Assembly (NCBI GenBank): GCA_027924585.1
Contig: BSBM01000824.1
Span: 186,001 to 250,000, forward strand
From: Larix kaempferi
Taxonomy: Eukaryota; Streptophyta; Pinopsida; Pinales; Pinaceae
Length of the DNA stretch: 64,000 nucleotides
Direction of reading: 5' to 3'
Made by a program: the position numbers and the translations under genes. Position 1 is the stretch's first letter; each line of letters starts with the position of its first letter. A model generated the notes under the pieces. That model ran no database searches. It saw only the letters and a program-made list of their open reading frames with translations, and was not told the origin of the DNA. This document shows, piece after piece, positions 58,490 to 64,000 of the stretch.

Positions 58490-58830
58490 GATATAAAAAA
58501 ATGCATCACATAGGCATCAAAAAATCAAATAAACAAAGAAAATGTGCCTCCACGGGCATACAAAAACCATAGTATTGCATCCACATGCATAGAACGTGCC
58601 TCCACGGGAAAACAAAACACATACAAGTGCATCCACATGCAACAAGACATAACAATGACAAGATGTGCAGCCATGTTCATACACGATTGTATAAAAAAAT
58701 AAAAAAATGCATCCATGTGCATAAATATATATATATCATCATATAGTCATAATGTCAAGAGTTTCCTCGGCACCCAAATATACAAAAAGTACACCATCCG
58801 TACATAATATGTATCCATGAAAATGTCCCC
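58490..58830. repeat. Low-complexity and short repeats in the G2 3' region
   Basis: GTGCCTCCACGGG and TGCATCCACATGCA motifs each recur two or more times at 58545-58660. Then A-rich and TA-rich runs. Confidence 0.6.
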
Positions 58831-59021
58831 GCATGCTCATCAACATTTGGGGGCAAATACAAGACAACCTAATCCTCATCATCATAATCAACCACCTCCT
58901 CTGGATCATACTGATCCCGAGCTCTCCTCTCCACTGTCAAAACAACTATCCTTCACAAAATTGATCTCCACTCACGGGGAGCATCGTAACAACGGTCTAA
59001 CACATGCTGATCCAGCTCTCT

Positions 59022-59444
59022 CTAACAATCATCTGGTACACCATCCAACATCGCCTCGAAGGTATCATGCACATCGTCTATATCATCATCTCGATGATGC
59101 ACAACTCCTCGCGCACGAGGTGGGGGTGCCACCAATGGTGGAGGTACCACCACCACCACACGACCCCTGCAACCCTGATGATCTGCTAGAGGCTGCGGAC
59201 CAACATCTGCAAACAAACCAACCATAGGTGACATAAGCGTCATGAAAAAACCTCTAGCCATCATCATAACAAAACATATAAACATGATATCATAGAGTAA
59301 CAAAAACAAATACGTACCATTTGGCCCCCAGGCTTGACCTGGAGCACGGGGCATATCGATGTCTCCCCGGAAATCCATATCCTGATACAGATAATCATCG
59401 AACATGACCGGCATCTTCTCCCACTGCTCATACATCTCAGTCAT
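59022..59444 (-). pseudogene. Possible distal part of the G2 antisense ORF
   Basis: A minus-strand frame of 140 codons downstream of the mobile-domain fragment. It has a hydrophobic stretch (YLFLLLYDIMFICFVMMMA) and a Val/Pro/Asp-rich tail. No domain is recognised. The overlapping plus-strand frame 58817-59227 (His/Pro-rich) is probably its shadow. Confidence 0.3.
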
Positions 59445-59852
59445 GAAGAATTATTGAACTACACCCCCACCACCCCGGGCCATCATCTCTCCTCACCTCA
59501 CCATCCGCGGCTCACTCCTAAAACCATCTCGAATGGGAACACAGGGCCATAATGTAGGAACTCTCTCAAAGAAGAAGCAACACAGAAAAGAGGTAGAGCT
59601 GAACTCTCCTCCATGTACCCTCACCTTGCTCAGCTCTCGTTGAACACAAGCAAGGAACATCTGACCCTATGCAAAATAGGTCCCATTCATAACATGCTGC
59701 ACCATCAAAATATTCCCCCTTAACAAATGGTGGGGCACCCGTGCTCCAAGTACCTGAAGCACGCAAGCTGAAACTGCTTGCATCGATGGATCCCACAAAT
59801 CACGAATGAGCAATGCACTAGCATGTACACTAGAACCCGAATGGAAAAACCT

Positions 59853-60185
59853 CTACAGGAGATCCTCTATATCCATACCCGCTAGTATCCTTGGTAAAAG
59901 GTCCCCTACCTGACCCAAACGGGGAAGTCCAGTAAGAAAATAAACGTCAGTCAAGGTGAGGTCTAGTATCTCACCTTGAACCATAAATGCCGCCATCCCT
60001 GGATCCCAAAAATCAATCAACATTTTCAGCAACAATTTTGTTGAATGCATGTGAGGAATCTGAGCAAACTTCAGCAATCCGCCCAAAGCCAAAGCCGCTT
60101 GTGCATGGTGGTCCCCCTGGATAATCTCCATCAGCTCCTCCAGAATCTCTCTCTCCCTACACGATGCTCTCGGTTGCCTAAGCAT
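59853..60185 (-). pseudogene. G2 antisense ORF, plant mobile domain fragment
   Basis: 110 codons on the minus strand: LLLKMLIDFWDPGMAAFM, then GEILDLTLTDVYFLTGLPRL. This is the N-terminal signature of the plant mobile domain (aminotransferase-like PMD), found in host genes and as an antisense extra ORF near the 3' LTR of some Tat-lineage gypsy elements. A TAG follows, with sense-like sequence beyond. Opposite orientation to gag-pol suggests its own promoter. Its role in the element is unknown. Confidence 0.7.
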
Positions 60186-60239
60186 CCTGCCAAGTCCACA
60201 AGGAAATTTTTAGAAAAATGCCATAAAACATTTTCCCCA

Positions 60240-60500
60240 AGCCAACGATCTAGATCACGGGTTTGGGGTCCATAGCCGTGATCCTAATCGCAGTTGTGAA
60301 GCCCATAGCTTCCCTGCACATCGTGGCTCTAAATTCCCATAGCCGTGATGAACATCGTGGCTATGAATACCCATAGCCGCGATCCACATCGCGACTGTGA
60401 TTAACGATAGCCACGATCCACATCATGGCTATGAAGCCCACAGCCGCAATCCAGATAGCGGCTGTGAAGCCCATAGCCGCGATGTGGATCATGTAAAAAG
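60240..60500. repeat. Hairpin minisatellite in the G2 3' region
   Basis: About seven imperfect units of 30-36 bp with consensus near CATAGCCGCGATCCACATCG followed by CGGCTRTGAAGCC. Each unit holds the inverted pair AGCCGCGAT / ATCGCGGCT. The same motif occurs in the 5' leader at 49430-49680. Confidence 0.8.
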
Positions 60501-60899
60501 GCTCAGAAGCCACGATATTCCACGTTGGCAAGCCAATGTAGTGTATACACCACTCCCAAGACCCAGTTTTCCCCCGAAAGTAAATAAAATTAAAGGATAA
60601 GACCAATAGGCTTACCTGGAACTCACAGAATCAAATTCTAACAGTCGATTCTCCTGCAAATGAAGAAAGTGCTCTGACCAGATCAAATTTCCTATCAAAC
60701 TCAATAGTGAAAATGACATGTGTCATTATAGCTCCACTTGCTATTTATAAACATTTCACCCATTCTCTATTGATCATTGCGGAGTCATACGAAGTCCGTT
60801 CTCCACGTCGTTGATACCATTAGAATCACCACAGTGAGACCTTCATACTAGTACAGTCAGTTTCTTGACTTCACCAACACCATTTTCAGCCATTTTTTA

Positions 60900-61190
60900 C
60901 ATGCCCCTCGTTGCCTTGATTTGCATTCTACATCAGTCGTTGTCCGTTTTTTACGTTCTTCATATCACCGGATTCAGTTTTTCACGCTCATGATGATGCT
61001 TGAGATCATTTCTCGCTCTCACCACCATATTTTGAGGTCATTTTTTCCATGCCCCTTATTGCCTCGATTTGCATGCCACATCGGCCGTTACCCATTTTAA
61101 ACATTCTTCATATCGCCGTATTCAGTTTTTCGTGCTCATGACAATGATTGAGATCATTTCTCACTCTCACCAATACCTTTTTGTTCGGTA
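60900..61190. repeat. 148-bp tandem duplication in the G2 3' region
   Basis: Two diverged copies start CATGCCCCTCGTTGCCTTGA (60900) and CATGCCCCTTATTGCCTCGA (61048) and run to CTCTCACCA. Weaker related repeats follow to about 61690. Confidence 0.75.
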
Positions 61191-62947
61191 TAATTTTATC
61201 CCTTTTTCAGGCCCACCAATTCTTTTACCAAAAAGGCACTTAGGAAGTTTCTGTTAAGCTCTTTTGTAACTCCTAAAACAATGAAAAGATCGTCGAGCAA
61301 TCTTGCTTCCTTTCATGCTTGCTAAAAGTATCTAAAAAGACATCTACCTGGTGTAAGTTTACCCATTTTCCAGACCTTGTAGACTAATTACGAAAAAGGA
61401 ATACTCTAGTCACATCTGCTAGAAGAGTTCTCCATCTACATAATGTTATGCTTTTTCAGGCCTTGGAGACTAACATACAAAAAAGACCACCAATGGAGTC
61501 TACTTACTGCTTTCAGAATCTTTAAAAACTGAAAGCAACCACGAGCAATCACCATCTTGGGCTCGTATAAATCCACGGGATGGTACTCCTCCACCAATTT
61601 AGAGTCTTCTTATCGTTTTCAAACTCCTTAAAAATGAAATCACTCACGAGCATGAATAGTCCTGGGCTCACACAAATCCACATGACAGTACCATTTTTTT
61701 AGCACACTTTTATCCCTTCTTGGAGCTCATTAAAACCACGAAGAAGGCCCCAATGATGCCTGTCAGTGCCACATTATGGTCTCCTTTGTTCAAGAGTATT
61801 TTGCAATATGTCACCCTGAGAGTCTCCCGATATCACCTTTCAATTTGTCCCCTAGAGTCACTCCAGTCTGCAATACATACCCCAGATCCCTTAAGCTATG
61901 ATCCCCACACCTAAAAGTTAGTTTCATATGCTGCCAGGTCAACCATGTCATCATGCTCTGAGCAAAGGAAGTTTGAGTCCACCCTCTCTATGAACCCAGT
62001 TATTCCCCATCCCCATAGTATGTCAATCCTACCATCAGTACTATCACACTTCGGTTGTACACCTCATGCTCCTATCAAGGAAACATCATTGCCTTGGTAG
62101 TAGTTGGTCTCCCTCTATTGACTCCAACCAAATCTATTCTAGACGATAGACCAAGAGGTCCCTGTGCCTTGGAATCATCACCATTAGTGACGAGTGCCTA
62201 CGGATCATATTGAAAGGAGTCCTCGGTGCCTCTCCAAATGATTGTTTCTCACATGCTCGATGTTAACACCTTGATCGCATCATTGAGACTCATACAGGGT
62301 ATCATCCCTTTCAGTTATTTTATTGAAGACCCCGGATGTCACCTGACTCTAGCACATTTGTGAGTCTGCTTGAGAAAATAGTCAGTCACATGTTCCTATG
62401 GATATCTAGGTTGCGCTTGGTGACAGTATTCAGAAGTACCCTAGTTTTATACTCCCTCAAGTATACAATTCTATATACTCTTCAGAAGTTGACTCACATT
62501 TATTGAGTCCGTACAGTTGTTGGATACCTTCAGATTCAACAGTTCATCAACCCTTTTGACACCTTATTTATACCGACTGGTGCTCTTTTCCAGTATATCA
62601 GTTCTTCACATCAATCATGGTATGACCATAAGTATGTCCCAGCATTGTGTCCCCTCTGGACCATTATGATGTACATAGTAGGTTTATATGTATTCTTCAG
62701 GTCCCCCTTTTTTGGGCCTTATTGTGATTTATATGCCCTGATATGAGCATGGGTATGCATGCCTTGTCCATTATCAGAGATTATTCCTCATTCATTTTTG
62801 AGGACATGTATTTTTAGTTTGTGTAGTTCGCATGGGCCCGGTGTTCTAGTCTCCAATTGGTCTCTTCTCTCCTCCAAACCCCAGGAAAAAGACAAAAGAA
62901 ATATGATGTCTATCAGCCATACGATGAGCTCCTGCCCTCACACATCA
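61191..62947. other. G2 3' non-coding region
   Basis: No domain-bearing frame was found. It contains quasi-repeats around 61480-61700 (GGGCTCGTATAAATCCACGG and GGGCTCACACAAATCCACAT). The length of the non-coding 3' region is typical of Tat/Ogre elements. Confidence 0.5.
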
Positions 62948-62957
62948 AGGGGCAATA
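62948..62957 (+). other. G2 polypurine tract
   Basis: AGGGGCAATA just before the 3' LTR start TGTTAACACC. Confidence 0.6.
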
Positions 62958-63731
62958 TGTTAACACCCAAAAAGTGCTCACTAGCTCATTTCCCTATTTC
63001 CATGACCCATTTGTCCACTTTTTCCACCATTTGAGCCCCTAAAACCTTCAAAAGGTCACCAAAAAGACCAAAATCCATCTTTTTCCTCTCAAAATATATA
63101 ATTTTCCTCAAAAAATACAAAAAACCCTCAAAAAGGGTCCAAAATTCCCAAAATCTTAAAAGGGAATAAAAATATAAAAGATATTCAAAAAGGGAAAAAA
63201 GAGGGAAAAAGAGGAAAAAGAAATCTAAACCATTTTGGTCAATACCATTGGTTTCCTTAAACCATAATGGTATTTCCAATCACCAAAAAACTATAAAAAG
63301 GTGATAGGGGCTCCTCACTATTCATCCACATTCATCCTATCCTTATGCTGTCAAATTCTCTTTGAGAGCCCTTGCCTCCCCTTTTGAGTTTGAAGATCCC
63401 CATTAGAGCATTGGAGCAGAAGAGACCATTGGAACATTGGAGCACCTCAACCTTGAAGCTGCTTAAACTCAACCGTCCTCACCATTTGAGGTAACATGAT
63501 TATTGTAAAGTTATTTTTTCCAAAAATAAAGAATTTCTTTTACATATAGATCTGAATTCTTTACCATTTGCTTTCAAGTTTTTACATGAACATGCTAGAT
63601 TAACTTTTTACTTTCTCATATCTTAGATTAATTATACTTTTTACTTTAGTTTTTTATTGTTTTCATTGAAACTGCTACTACAAGTTAGTAGGTGCTCATC
63701 AGCACATGCTTGGTTGAAAAACCAAGCAACA
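62958..63731 (+). repeat. G2 3' LTR
   Basis: 774 bp, partner of 48497-49250, with a 20-bp insertion (near 63095) and scattered substitutions. It is followed by GTATG, the target duplication. Confidence 0.9.
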
Positions 63732-63847
63732 GTATGGGTTAACAATTACTTTTGATGCGAATAAGTAGATTAAATATGTTGTTTGAATATTTGTTATTTG
63801 TTGAAATCTGTGAATTACTTAATTTCTGAATGGTGAATTGATAATAT
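63732..63847 (+). repeat. G1 3' LTR, second part
   Basis: Continues the G1 LTR after G2: GTATGGGTTAACAATTACTT matches CTATGGGTTAAGAATTACTC at about 40027 in the 5' LTR. It breaks off at GATAATAT, where another element begins. The last 230 bp of this LTR are not in the window. Confidence 0.85.
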
Positions 63848-64000
63848 TGTTGGGCCTGCCCCAAGTTGGGGCAAATTTTGATAATAGAAGGAGTTTTAGT
63901 TGCGGAGCTAAGCGCAGCTCAACAAAAATACAATTTTGTGCAAGTGTTGGGGATGCTGCGAAGTTGCATGTAGCAAACAAATTTTGGCAGTACTTCGAAT
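63848..64000. mobile_element. Start of a further LTR-type element, cut by the window end
   Basis: The G1 LTR alignment stops exactly where TGTTGGGCCTGCCCCAAG begins, a normal LTR-type start. The candidate left duplication is AATAT (63843-63847). Only 153 bp are visible, so neither family nor orientation can be given. Confidence 0.5.

Larger units (their letters stand above)
48497..63731 (+). mobile_element. Ty3/gypsy retrotransposon G2 (Tat/Ogre-like, 15.2 kb)
   Basis: LTRs 48497-49250 and 62958-63731, duplication GTATG at 48492-48496 and 63732-63736, tRNA-Arg primer site, polypurine tract. Domain order: gag, protease (DEGAS), linker with zinc knuckles, RT, degenerate gypsy RNase H, integrase, second RNase H, antisense plant-mobile-domain ORF, long 3' region. 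Large size, the tRNA-Arg primer, two RNase H domains and an antisense ORF point to the Tat/Ogre side of Ty3/gypsy. The LTRs differ by an estimated few percent plus a 20-bp indel. Confidence 0.85.
39622..64000 (+). mobile_element. Ty3/gypsy retrotransposon G1 (carries nested G2)
   Basis: 5' LTR 39622-40383, internal region 40384-48088, and 3' LTR starting 48089. The 3' LTR is split by G2 at 48497-63731 and by another element at 63848. Order gag, protease, RT, RNase H, integrase fits Ty3/gypsy. It is inserted in the Copia-2 RNase H after TCAGG. The right duplication is outside the window. Confidence 0.85.

Noticed and set aside
58817-59227. Plus-strand His/Pro-rich frame of 136 codons
   Set aside because: It overlaps the antisense ORF region. 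Its composition looks like the shadow of an Asp/Val-rich frame on the other strand.

Overview
The window is repeat-dense nuclear DNA of a land plant with a large, retrotransposon-rich genome, probably a seed plant. A gymnosperm-type genome would fit, but nothing here fixes the species. No intact host gene is visible. Almost everything belongs to LTR retrotransposons, nested several levels deep and mostly broken by stops and frameshifts. Two host-derived gene fragments with plant-style introns (AAE14-like and VPS15-like) lie in the one stretch not dominated by LTR elements.

Layout. (1) 324-7694: a minus-strand, non-autonomous LTR element with about 2.2 kb LTRs, an initiator-Met primer site, target duplication GCTGA, and an internal region coding only an unrecognised protein. 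(2) 7905-19751: a plus-strand Copia-type array of four LTRs and three internal regions (LTR-int-LTR-int-LTR-int-LTR). A single 5-bp duplication (TTTCA) flanks the whole array. Each unit codes gag, protease and a linker, but no integrase or reverse transcriptase. The array splits a short open frame that becomes continuous when it is removed. (3) 19914-20416 and 24157-24711: two copies of a foldback repeat starting CACTAGTAC, each ending beside a tRNA-like sequence on the minus strand. Between them lies a truncated minus-strand Ty3/gypsy element (RT, protease, gag, initiator-Met primer site). (4) 25.2-31.9 kb: mostly AT-rich DNA with no recognisable gene, except three exons resembling plant AAE14 (o-succinylbenzoate-CoA ligase) and one exon resembling VPS15, all on the minus strand.

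(5) From about 31.9 kb to the end there is one nest. A Copia element (gag, protease, integrase, RT) carries two solo LTRs, one inside the other, each with a clean 5-bp duplication (GTAGG, GAAGA). Its RNase H region is cut by gypsy element G1 (LTR from 39622). The 3' LTR of G1 (from 48089) is split by gypsy element G2 (48497-63731, duplication GTATG) and again at 63848 by a further element that runs off the window.

G2 is the most interesting autonomous-type element. It has a tRNA-Arg primer site and gag. A protease with DEGAS follows, then extra zinc knuckles between protease and RT. Its gypsy RNase H has lost catalytic aspartates, and an integrase follows. A second, archaeal/RNase-H1-like domain lies AFTER the integrase, then an antisense ORF with a plant-mobile-domain signature. 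A hairpin-forming minisatellite occurs near both ends of its internal region. G1 has five zinc-knuckle motifs in gag and a gag-like segment between protease and RT. Its Gln-rich region reads TAG at many expected CAG codons, the pattern expected from decay of methylated CHG sites.
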